From: Anaerolineae bacterium
GTDB taxonomy: Bacteria; Chloroflexota; Anaerolineae; Aggregatilineales; Phototrophicaceae
Assembly: GCA_030950085.1 (NCBI GenBank)
Contig: JAUZRW010000011.1
Span: 16,614 to 80,613 of the forward strand
Length of the DNA stretch: 64,000 bases
Direction: 5' to 3'
Every line of letters begins with the position of its first letter. Within the stretch, counting starts at the first letter, position 1. A program made the translations under genes and the position numbers. Below the pieces are notes generated by a model. The model made no database searches. It was not told where the DNA came from and saw nothing but the letters and a program-made list of their open reading frames with translations. Positions 16,537-25,239 of this stretch are shown one piece after another.

Positions 16537-19500
16537 TTATTGACTCGATGCCAAAGTATTGAACAATGGGCGTGTCGAATCAATGACAATCATGCTATAG
16601 GCAATGACTTCACTATTCTGCGGTACTGTAAATTCATTGGCAAAATTCAGATTCCACAAGAACATCGGACCCACATAATCAAGAGCCTGCCCCAGTTGAA
16701 ATGCCCGAATGGTATACGCCTCTTGGTCTGATAATGTATTATAAGACATCCATTCTTCGGGAGGTATGCCGCCGAAGCCTTCCCATGATGCCCAGCCAAA
16801 TTCAGTCGCCCACAATTTAACAGCATGATTATTGGCAGTCGTGATACTATTGTAGTCTTCTAGTGTATTGACGAAGAAAAATTGTACAGCATCATCCCAA
16901 CCTCGGTCTGGTAATGTATCACAGCAGCGCACATCAGGGGCATTCCCCCAACCATAAGGATGAATCCCTATTGCAATATCGGCGTAGTTTGCCAGACCCC
17001 CATCATACATCTGATTGAGAAAGGCACGGTCATTCACGCTGAAACTACCTGTATCTGTTGGGGCGAGTCCGGCTGTGACAATCGTAATATCGGATGAAAA
17101 CGCCCGAATTGCATCATATGCCGGAGCAAATAACTGCATGTACCCTTCGCCGGAGAACGATAAACTGCCATCCCATTCACGGATGAGATTCGGTTCATTC
17201 CAGACTTCAATCGCATCAATGGACGACCCCATTTCACGCAAGAGTAAGCTCAGGAAGACCGCTAAATCGTCGGGGTTATCTGGTGGACCATCATTGCTGG
17301 TAGTTGAACGCGCCCAATCTGGTGCTTTTGCGACACTCACTAAAATATTGAAGCCGCTACTATCCGCATTTTGGATAAATTGTTGTATTTGGCGGAAGTC
17401 ATTACTGATATCGGCTGAACCGGAGGGTTGTAAAGCTGCCCAGTTGATTTGTACCTTCATCCATGAAATGCCCAGCTGCGCTGTCCGTGGTAGGGCAACA
17501 TCATTGGGGACAACTTGCACACCCATCGCGGAGCGGTCTAATGCGAATGCACTAGCCTCTGGCAAACTTGCAATTACAGCATCCATCGCTGCTTGCTCTT
17601 CTTCGGAGGCACTTGTAGGACCAGCGCCACCACTGCCACCGCTACCGCCACCACCGCTACCACCACTACCACTGCCATCTGCGAGTTCGACATAATAATC
17701 TTCACCCTCGCCCGATGCAGTCCAGCCGGTTGTGCCTTGATAATCAACTTCCCACCATAAGATAAACTGATTGGGGTCACAAACGGGGCCCCCGACAACA
17801 GTAAAACCAACACCGGGCGGCATCAAACTAATGATAGCACCCTCTTCTACCCCTGGATTATCGCGTAGCCGATTGTTGACTCCGCCTTCTGTAATGCGCC
17901 CAAAATTACCCACAGCAAGATTAGCCGGCGGCGACCCCGGACAACCATCGCCGGATGCCGTTGGGAAAGGTGTCGGTGTCAGTGTCGCTTGTAAGAAGGG
18001 GTCAGTGTCTTCAGCATCGAAAATACCGTCACCATCAGTATCGGCGCTTAATGGATTTGTACCATTGGCGACTTCTGTACCATCATTAATCGTATCGCCG
18101 TCCGAATCACGGCTGATAGGCGTTGTTTGCCAAACGAGTGCTTCCTCACCATCGGTCAAGCCATCACCATCGGTATCGACCAGCAAGGGGTCTGTTTGCA
18201 GGGTTGCCTCGCGCATGTTACTGAGGCGATCGCCATCTGTATCAGCACTCGCTGTTTCTGTCACATCGAGAACGACCTGTGTTTGCGTTGCGTTCACATC
18301 GGCTGTCCGTTGTATCGTAATCGAGCGATATGTCCAGAAGCCACCGCCAGCAAGCAAGCCACAGAGCAGCAAGACCAGCAAACCGAGGCAACCTAAAAAC
18401 CAGAAGGGAAAACGCGATGTGACCACTAATTCCCCAGTTGTCGATTGCGGCGGCACAGTTTCGTGCTGCGAGTGAATTTGTAATTCAAAGGGGTAGGTTG
18501 CGCCACTTCCCGTAAAAGGTCTGTGTTTAGCCTTCACACGCATCGGAATATATTCAACTCGACCCGGTGCCATCGTAAATTGCTTGCCCGGTAAGACAAA
18601 ATCAATAGCGCCTTCACGGTCACGGGGGTCTAGTGTATAGGTATCATAGGTATTGCCTGTATTAGAAATTTTCAGTTCCGCTCGTCCACGTCCGGTAATC
18701 CGTTGCGGTTGGAAATCAATCACAAAATTACGGAAAGATTGGACATCGACAGCACATTGCTGCATGACCGAATCAAGCGTTTGAGCGCGAGCGTGAACGA
18801 GGATACCAAAAGCATGTTCGCCTTCGGTACTGCTGCTGGCAAGCGGTGGGCTGATAGTAATAGATGTTGTACCGCGATTATTGGGTAACAGGTAAAGCGG
18901 TGTTGGTGGGACTTGAACCCACTCTTTTGGCAATCCATCGACTTCAAGTGTAAAGTGGTCAACCACATCACTTTGATTGATAACTTCAACTGAAATCGTC
19001 GCCATAGAACCCGGTACAACGGCGACTCGCGGATTATCGACAACCAGACCGATTCTATCATGTGCTGGTGGGGGTAAATCTAGGCGAGGGGCAGGGCGTT
19101 CCACAAACCCTTCGCGTTCAACATCACGCACGGCGACGAACTTACGCGCTGGTTCAAGCCCATCACGCTCTTCTTCGGCATCGGCATCAATCACAACCGC
19201 CCCTTCATCAAGCGAGCGTTCATCTGCTCTTTCGATGCGAAGCCAATATTCACCAATCCGAATGGTATCGGCACTGGTGACACGACGGGCAGTTTCAATT
19301 TCTAACAGGTCGTCGTTCAGATACGTTTTATTGGTTGAGCCAACATCAATCAGGCGATAAGCATCATCGACACCACGCTCAATACGGGCATGTTGGCGCG
19401 AAACGGTATTGCTTTCCAGATTGACTTTTTGGTCAAAACCGCGTCCGATAGTCACCACATTACGGTCTATCGGAATCGCAAGAGTCGGGAATAGTTCACT

Positions 19501-22500
19501 ATACACAATGAGTCTATCAAAGCCCGCTTGTTCTTCTGTTATCGGCTGCGGCGTATAGTACGGCATTTCCGGCGCTAATAAGCGCGGCATAATCGCTGTT
19601 TCAAGTGGGTCATCAACATCTGTGCGATAACCACTCTGCGACTCATCACCAGATAAGGCAAGAAATACCTCTTGTAAATCTTGTGATAAATCGTTGGCAT
19701 TCTGGTAGCGGTCTTGCGCGTCTTTTGCCAATGCCTTAGTGATGATACGTTCCAGATTATAAGGTGTTTCAGGACGTAATTTCGACGGCGGCTCAAGCGC
19801 CATCCGCGTGTGCATTCGGGTCGCCTCTGCCAATGAACGCGGTTGATAAGGCGGCTTACCTGTCAACGTTTCATACATGACGATGCCAAGTTCATAAACA
19901 TCGCTGCGTTCATCTTGCTTTTTACCCAAAGTTCGCTCTGGTGTGATATACGTGTAGTCGCCAGAGACCACACTCGGCACATAAACATCACTTTGTTGCA
20001 CCATTTCCGCCAATGCAAAATCGGTGAGAACAGGGGTATAGACCGTGTTACCAGCATTATCAATATCTTCGCTCAAGACAATGTTGCTAGGGCTAAGGTC
20101 ACGATAAAACAAACCCTGTTGATGAACGTAGTACATCCCATCAGAAATCTGGCGTGCAAATTCCGCCATCTGTGCCAAATCAACATTTCGACCTGTACCG
20201 TACACATCATCAAGGTAGGTTCGTAATGTTGGTCCCTCAACCAAATCCATCACAATGTAGAGATAATCGCCGGATTGTTCGTAATTGATGATACTTACGA
20301 CATTGGGATGATTGAGATTTTGGGCAATCGGCGCTTCAACAAAAAAAGCACGCAGAAAAAATTCATCTTGGACAAGATAAGGATGGATAATTTTCAGAGC
20401 GACAATCTCATCGTTATTGCGGCTACGGGCTTGATAAACAGAGGAGATACTATTTTTGCCGAAAAATTCCGTTAATTTGTAACTGCCGACTGTCTGACCG
20501 ACGAGTTTCGCATCATAGGTGCTAATCGAGGCGAGAGGTTGCGGCATCTCAAAGTCGCCTTCGCCGCGTTCTTCACCCAGATAGGTACTCATGGCATCCA
20601 AACGAGCGCGAACCGCTTGTTCTTCGGAATATTCGAGTGTGAGCCAATAATCGCCGATACGAACAATTTCGTCGCCATCCCACTCCATTTGTGTATCGCG
20701 TGGGATAATAGCATCGCCAAGCCATGTCCCGTTGGTAGAGCCGACATCCGTGATACTGTATTGTCCATCATCATCGCGCAGGATAACCGCATGATGTTGT
20801 GAGACAGTATTCGATGAAAGGTGGATAGGATGAATAGCCGCACGCCCGATAGATATTTCGTGGCGCATTAATGGGAATACGCGAGCCGCTTCACCTTCTT
20901 GATAGACCACGACACGGTCAGCTTGTTTCTCTTCTTCTGATAATTCGGGTGGGTCGAAATAAGGGATTTCAGATTGCAATTCATATTGCATAATCTGAGT
21001 GCGATTCAACTCTTCAACAGTCGGTACTGTTGCTGTAGATTGCCGCCGCCGCAACTTGGGTTCTGGTAAGGCGGGTTCAGCTTCGGGGGGCGTTTCCGGC
21101 TCGTCTCGCAGTTCCATCATCGCTTGTTGCGGTTCTGGTTCAGGCTCAACAGGCTCATCTTCAACAACAGGTGAATCAGCGCCGCGGTCAGTTGCCATAT
21201 CTGCAACATCAACAATCGGAGCCGCTATCACATCACTAGAGCGGCTGCTATCGTCATCATCATCTAATATCGTCGAGTAGACAGCCGAATCTTTGAGTTC
21301 CAGAACGAGCCAATAATGCCCAATTTGCAAAACTTGTTCCGGCTCTAAGATGACTAATTTGTGGCTATCGAGTCGCTGCCCATCAACCCATGTCCCATTA
21401 CTGGATTCAAGGTCAACAAGGCGATACAGCTTATCGACACCGCGCTCTAGCCGCGCATGACGACGCGACACACTGGGGTGATTCAGTTGGATGCTCTGGT
21501 CAGTATCGCGCCCGATAGTCATCACCGCCCGTCGAATGGGGACAATACTTGAGCCACCCGCTTCACTAAAAAGCAGCAAACGGTCATAACGCGCTTGTTG
21601 GGCTGTCAGGGGTGGGACAGTAAAAATAGGTAATTCGCCGTCTGGCACAAAGTCCATAGCGGCAGTCTTATCAGGGTCAGATGAGACAACTGCGGATGCC
21701 TGCTGTGCGCTCGTTGTTTGTAAACTTGCCAATGCTGTTGAGAGTTCACGTCCGCTTTGGTAACGCTCAGAAGGGTCTTTCTCTAAGCACTTGAAAATAA
21801 TACGCTCTAATGTTGCTGGGAAACCGGGACGCACCGTTGCTGGGGCAGGCGGTTGTTCTTCATTGTGCATCCGATTCGCTTCAGCAATACTTTTGGGTTG
21901 GAATGGCAAACGCCCAACGGCTAATTCATAAAGCATGATGCCAATTGAGTAAATATCGGTTCGTCCATCCACAGCGACAGCACGACATTGTTCCGGTGAC
22001 ATATAAGGGTATGTGCCAATCGGTTGTTCGGCTGTTGCTGCTTCTTCGTCGGAAGCAGTAAGTTTCGCCAAACCAAAATCTGTCACAATCGGTTGATAAT
22101 CTAGCCCACCACTCGCTTGATTGCTCGGCTTGAGCAACACATTATCAGGCTTCATATCCCGATGAACCATATTTTGCTGGTGGGCATAATGCAAAGCCTC
22201 CGCCAGTTGGCGCACAAGTTCCACCACTTCTGGGAAACCCATCAGACGCGCACTTTCATGGAGACTCTTGATATGATGACGCAGACTCCCACCGCGAATC
22301 AAATCCATAACGAGGAATAATTCATCGTCCACATGGTCAAAAGATAGCACGCGCACGATGTTGGGGTGGTCTAAACGTGCCGCAAGTCGCGCTTCGACCA
22401 AGAAACGATCTTGGAAAGTTTCTTGTGTTGCCAGATGCGGGTGCATGATTTTAATCGCCACCTGCCGCTCTAGGCGCGTGTCGGTTGCCTCATAGACGGC

Positions 22501-22578
22501 TGCCATGCCCCCTTGCCCCAGCAGCTTATCAATGCGGTAGCGGTCAATGGTTTTGCCAATAATTTCACGACCAGCCAT
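16537..22578 (-). CDS. Giant receptor: two Ser/Thr kinase domains, three FHA domains, TM helix, glycoside-hydrolase-like ectodomain
   Basis: Predicted signalling receptor of 2013 residues. Order: kinase 1 (about 14-285; GQGGMAAVY, Lys43, HRD 139-141, DFG 167-169, all catalytic residues intact); FHA 1 (about 330-430); acidic Pro/Glu linker; FHA 2 (about 555-655); kinase 2 (about 690-970; degenerate glycine loop GKNSISSVY, YRD for HRD, DFA for DFG, so probably a pseudokinase or weak kinase); FHA 3 (about 1020-1120); two Ig-like domains (about 1165-1385); TM helix (about 1393-1417, FWFLGCLGLLVLLLCGLLAG); calcium-type DTDGDG repeats (about 1443-1530); SH3b domain (about 1546-1630); Gly/Ser linker; and a GH-A-clan-like domain (about 1690-2013) with VWNEPN (Glu about 1796) and ATEFGWAS (Glu about 1925). 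If the N-terminus is cytoplasmic, the hydrolase domain is outside. It is the last large gene of the T7SS-like locus. The Ig-like segment precedes the helix, so its side needs checking. Confidence 0.9.
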   Translation of the reverse strand: MAGREIIGKTIDRYRIDKLLGQGGMAAVYEATDTRLERQVAIKIMHPHLATQETFQDRFLVEARLAARLDHPNIVRVLSFDHVDDELFLVMDLIRGGSLRHHIKSLHESARLMGFPEVVELVRQLAEALHYAHQQNMVHRDMKPDNVLLKPSNQASGGLDYQPIVTDFGLAKLTASDEEAATAEQPIGTYPYMSPEQCRAVAVDGRTDIYSIGIMLYELAVGRLPFQPKSIAEANRMHNEEQPPAPATVRPGFPATLERIIFKCLEKDPSERYQSGRELSTALASLQTTSAQQASAVVSSDPDKTAAMDFVPDGELPIFTVPPLTAQQARYDRLLLFSEAGGSSIVPIRRAVMTIGRDTDQSIQLNHPSVSRRHARLERGVDKLYRLVDLESSNGTWVDGQRLDSHKLVILEPEQVLQIGHYWLVLELKDSAVYSTILDDDDDSSRSSDVIAAPIVDVADMATDRGADSPVVEDEPVEPEPEPQQAMMELRDEPETPPEAEPALPEPKLRRRQSTATVPTVEELNRTQIMQYELQSEIPYFDPPELSEEEKQADRVVVYQEGEAARVFPLMRHEISIGRAAIHPIHLSSNTVSQHHAVILRDDDGQYSITDVGSTNGTWLGDAIIPRDTQMEWDGDEIVRIGDYWLTLEYSEEQAVRARLDAMSTYLGEERGEGDFEMPQPLASISTYDAKLVGQTVGSYKLTEFFGKNSISSVYQARSRNNDEIVALKIIHPYLVQDEFFLRAFFVEAPIAQNLNHPNVVSIINYEQSGDYLYIVMDLVEGPTLRTYLDDVYGTGRNVDLAQMAEFARQISDGMYYVHQQGLFYRDLSPSNIVLSEDIDNAGNTVYTPVLTDFALAEMVQQSDVYVPSVVSGDYTYITPERTLGKKQDERSDVYELGIVMYETLTGKPPYQPRSLAEATRMHTRMALEPPSKLRPETPYNLERIITKALAKDAQDRYQNANDLSQDLQEVFLALSGDESQSGYRTDVDDPLETAIMPRLLAPEMPYYTPQPITEEQAGFDRLIVYSELFPTLAIPIDRNVVTIGRGFDQKVNLESNTVSRQHARIERGVDDAYRLIDVGSTNKTYLNDDLLEIETARRVTSADTIRIGEYWLRIERADERSLDEGAVVIDADAEEERDGLEPARKFVAVRDVEREGFVERPAPRLDLPPPAHDRIGLVVDNPRVAVVPGSMATISVEVINQSDVVDHFTLEVDGLPKEWVQVPPTPLYLLPNNRGTTSITISPPLASSSTEGEHAFGILVHARAQTLDSVMQQCAVDVQSFRNFVIDFQPQRITGRGRAELKISNTGNTYDTYTLDPRDREGAIDFVLPGKQFTMAPGRVEYIPMRVKAKHRPFTGSGATYPFELQIHSQHETVPPQSTTGELVVTSRFPFWFLGCLGLLVLLLCGLLAGGGFWTYRSITIQRTADVNATQTQVVLDVTETASADTDGDRLSNMREATLQTDPLLVDTDGDGLTDGEEALVWQTTPISRDSDGDTINDGTEVANGTNPLSADTDGDGIFDAEDTDPFLQATLTPTPFPTASGDGCPGSPPANLAVGNFGRITEGGVNNRLRDNPGVEEGAIISLMPPGVGFTVVGGPVCDPNQFILWWEVDYQGTTGWTASGEGEDYYVELADGSGSGGSGGGGSGGSGGAGPTSASEEEQAAMDAVIASLPEASAFALDRSAMGVQVVPNDVALPRTAQLGISWMKVQINWAALQPSGSADISNDFRQIQQFIQNADSSGFNILVSVAKAPDWARSTTSNDGPPDNPDDLAVFLSLLLREMGSSIDAIEVWNEPNLIREWDGSLSFSGEGYMQLFAPAYDAIRAFSSDITIVTAGLAPTDTGSFSVNDRAFLNQMYDGGLANYADIAIGIHPYGWGNAPDVRCCDTLPDRGWDDAVQFFFVNTLEDYNSITTANNHAVKLWATEFGWASWEGFGGIPPEEWMSYNTLSDQEAYTIRAFQLGQALDYVGPMFLWNLNFANEFTVPQNSEVIAYSMIVIDSTRPLFNTLASSQ

Positions 22579-22637
22579 AGGCTACATCTCCCAATGTTGG
22601 GTTTCTCCGAATAGATACTTCAAGTGATTATCCACAA

Positions 22638-22664
22638 CGGGCGCACACGCGGGTACGCCCCTAC
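22638..22664 (-). repeat. Family I inverted repeat (minus orientation)
   Basis: CGGGCGCACACGCGGGTACG then CCCCTAC. It is the reverse complement of the copy at 8603-8629 and lies in the 212-bp gap upstream of the giant kinase gene. Confidence 0.75.
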
Positions 22665-22790
22665 AACAATCTGTATTACTTTCTTAAAGAGCATTATCCC
22701 GTCTGTGATGACCGAAATTGATGATAAATCATGAATCTATAATTTAACGAATACCCTATGAGCATACCGTGATTGCTGGGCTTCGCACAA

Positions 22791-23924
22791 TTAAATCGCC
22801 CGTGTCTCCCACGGAAAATAGAGATACTTGACATTTTCGCCCGATGTTTCGCTTGTCACATCACTGAAACGCACAGCCACTTCTGGATTATATTGGTCTG
22901 TGACCCATACTTCCCCGTTTTCAACCCGTTCCACATACATCAAATGCCCGTAGCGGTCATCTGCCCATTCGTGTTCACGCTCCAAGACAATCACTGAGCC
23001 GGGTAAGGGGGCATCGCCAGTTGTAATGCCATATTCAAGCCGTTCGGCGGCATTGTCATCCCATAGATAAGCATTATTCGCTATACCGGGCGGAATCGTC
23101 ATTCTGTTAACGATGAATTTGACACAATCATAGGTATTTTGCTCGATACCCACTATTGTCTCACTATTTTCCAAAGACCGTATCAAATCGATATCCGCGC
23201 CGGGCCCGGGTGCAACTCGCGCTAGTTTATCATCTAATTCGCTGATGCGAGTCTCAATCACATTGATATTATTTTCGGTACTACGAATATCTTGGTCAAT
23301 ACGGTCAATTTCGCTCTGTAAGGCTTGGACACGCGGCTGCATCTCAATATTATCCACCCCCGCAGTCGCCATACGATTTTCTAGTGCCGCTAAGTCCGAC
23401 ATTTTTTCTGCTCGTAAGGTCTGTAAAGAGGCTAAGTGTTCTTGTTCGCCGCGCAAATTATCTTGGCTATTGACCAACTCCACATAAACCGGACGATTGA
23501 ACTGCGAAACATACCTATCCGGCTCTATCGGTGCGGACACTGGCTCTGGCGGTTGGAACAATTCGTCATTATTACTCAAAATACGCGGCAGCAAATCGCC
23601 AAATACCATGCCTGATGCAAAATACGGCGTGTCTTTCTCTAAGGCAAGTTCTGACTGTGTGGCATCTTCGATATCGTTTGCCGCATTATCTAGCTTTTGC
23701 GAAAAATCAATCAGCATATCAAGCCAGTTTGTGGCATCGAAGTTCGGCGTATAGCCTATTTCGGAGATGATGGCGGTTTGGATATCAACTGGCAACGTAA
23801 CGTATAACGCTCGCACAGATGAGGCGCTGATTTGCAAAGTGCGTGTTGATTGTCGCATTTTATCTGCCGACTCACGCATAGATTGGAGGTGGACATAAAT
23901 TTCGGTCATGGTAAACGTTGTCAA
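22791..23924 (-). CDS. Secretion substrate candidate: helical WXG/LXG-like N-terminus plus CHAP amidase/peptidase domain
   Basis: A 377-residue protein without a signal peptide. Residues 1-90 form two amphipathic helices of WXG100/LXG type (LQSMRESADKMRQSTRTLQIS, then NWLDMLIDFSQKLDNAANDI). Residues about 165-250 are a coiled coil (EHLASLQTLRAEK through ISELDDKLARV). Residues about 255-377 form a CHAP domain with nucleophile Cys267 (TYDCVKF), His327 (YGHLMYVE) and a following polar pair (VTDQYN). CHAP domains cut peptidoglycan amide bonds. Position in the locus, absence of a Sec signal, and the helical head fit a T7SS-exported cell-wall hydrolase, used for wall remodelling or as a toxin. No immunity gene is obvious next to it. 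Confidence 0.8.
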   Translation of the reverse strand: MTTFTMTEIYVHLQSMRESADKMRQSTRTLQISASSVRALYVTLPVDIQTAIISEIGYTPNFDATNWLDMLIDFSQKLDNAANDIEDATQSELALEKDTPYFASGMVFGDLLPRILSNNDELFQPPEPVSAPIEPDRYVSQFNRPVYVELVNSQDNLRGEQEHLASLQTLRAEKMSDLAALENRMATAGVDNIEMQPRVQALQSEIDRIDQDIRSTENNINVIETRISELDDKLARVAPGPGADIDLIRSLENSETIVGIEQNTYDCVKFIVNRMTIPPGIANNAYLWDDNAAERLEYGITTGDAPLPGSVIVLEREHEWADDRYGHLMYVERVENGEVWVTDQYNPEVAVRFSDVTSETSGENVKYLYFPWETRAI

Positions 23925-23988
23925 TCTACATTAAGGTCTATGTGGAATGTGCCCCCAAATAAGGTCTCTAAAAATACTGCTGATTCCT

Positions 23989-24016
23989 GTAGGGGCGCAA
24001 GGCATTGCGCCCTTAC
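23989..24016 (+). repeat. Family I inverted repeat
   Basis: GTAGGGGCGCAAGGCATTGC then GCCCTTAC in the 190-bp gap between the CHAP gene and the membrane-protein gene. Confidence 0.75.
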
Positions 24017-24114
24017 GACAAATACCAAATTTTGAACTCGAAATTCAATTCCACATAAAGCGTACACTATTTACTCTCTATTATGCCATTATTTGAACAA
24101 TGGCGCAGCACATC

Positions 24115-25014
24115 TCAGGGTGAATTTAAGGATGGTAAGGCAATTGTCACTGGATTTTCGCGCCCTAGCAAATCATTCGGTGTCACGCTGAGTCCTATTG
24201 GCTCACTCACGACAGGCACTTCAAAGACTACCCAACCGACTGTACGCCGTCCTAATGCAATCGGAGTCATGGTTTCTTCACTTTGCACGATTGCGCCATC
24301 ACGGGGCGGCACACTAAATTCATTATCCAATATCAATGAGAGTATCGCTTCCGGCGGTTCGCTGCAAATCCCTTGCCGACATTCAAAATGCAATTGCAAG
24401 ACATAGAATCGCGCCCCTTCGACAGGTTCTAGGCGCTCGCGTGTCAGGTTATCTATGACACGCAAAGACTCATCTTCTAATGCCGCGACCATCAATAAGC
24501 CGCCTTCATAGCGTGCCATATGGTCATTGAGATTCAAGCGTTGCGTATTATCCGGCAATGCTGTCGGGGGTGCCGTCGCTTGGATAGCAACCCGTGTCGG
24601 TATTGTTGCCAATTCTTCATTGCGCCCTGTCCACCGTAGCAGAAATGTAATCGTCACAATCGTTAGCACTACACCGATTGTCCCCCCCATGACTCGTCGC
24701 CATGTTAAACCGGGAACCGCCCGTGCTTGGTGTTGAACATCGGCAATCGTATCAGCGTAGGTATCTTCTTTCCATAGATAGTCATGTGCCATTTGATGAT
24801 AGGGATCATAGGGAGCAGTTTTCTTGAGCAATTTTTCGAGATGCCGAATCAGGGCGTTATGGTCAGTTTGGGCATGCGCTTCTAACCACATCACCAACGA
24901 GTCATGCACATTGCTTGTATCGGGACTATGACGATAGGCTTCTAGCAAGCGCAACACTTCGAGGCGGTCATCTTCGGCAAGGGCAATATTGGCGCGAATC
25001 AGGCGGATATCCAT
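24115..25014 (-). CDS. Bitopic membrane protein of the T7SS-like locus (unknown family)
   Basis: Not recognised as a named family. Residues 1-95 are helical and resemble a TPR-like repeat region (ANIALAEDDRLEVLRLLEAY). One transmembrane helix spans 108-127 (VMGGTIGVVLTIVTITFLL). The remaining 170 residues are beta-rich and would lie outside, with a Cys pair (ECRQGICSEP) that could form a disulfide. With a cytoplasmic N-terminus this topology resembles accessory subunits such as EssB/EccB-type proteins, though no sequence match is claimed. It lies between the secretion ATPase and the CHAP protein on the same strand, so a structural role in the secretion apparatus is a fair guess. Confidence 0.7.
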   Translation of the reverse strand: MDIRLIRANIALAEDDRLEVLRLLEAYRHSPDTSNVHDSLVMWLEAHAQTDHNALIRHLEKLLKKTAPYDPYHQMAHDYLWKEDTYADTIADVQHQARAVPGLTWRRVMGGTIGVVLTIVTITFLLRWTGRNEELATIPTRVAIQATAPPTALPDNTQRLNLNDHMARYEGGLLMVAALEDESLRVIDNLTRERLEPVEGARFYVLQLHFECRQGICSEPPEAILSLILDNEFSVPPRDGAIVQSEETMTPIALGRRTVGWVVFEVPVVSEPIGLSVTPNDLLGRENPVTIALPSLNSP

Positions 25015-25038
25015 ATATCCCCCTCAAAAACAGCATTC

Positions 25039-25160
25039 GTAGGGGCGAACCCATGTGTTTGCCCGTTGTGGTTCATCGTCTTTGTGGCGTATTGTCCTAT
25101 GCCCCTATACATCGTTTTGATAATATTATCTTTTTCGGACGGGATATATCCCGTCCCTAC
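25039..25160 (+). repeat. Two intergenic inverted repeats, one a 20-bp perfect palindrome
   Basis: 25039-25065 is a Family I copy (GTAGGGGCGAACCCATGTGT then TTGCCCG). 25137-25156 is GGACGGGATATATCCCGTCC, a perfect palindrome followed by CTAC. These occupy the 225-bp gap between the ATPase gene and the membrane-protein gene and could separate their transcripts. Confidence 0.7.
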
Positions 25161-25239
25161 AAAATCAGGGGAGGCTTTATTCCCCCTCCTTGAATTCGGG
25201 GAGGGCGTTAGGGGGTGGGGTTTCCTCTCTATCAAAACG

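Noticed and set aside
17015..18475. Plus-strand open frames of 226 and 234 residues inside the giant kinase gene
   Set aside because: They are antisense shadows of Gly/Ser- and Asp-rich parts of the receptor, with biased Ser/Pro composition and no start signals.
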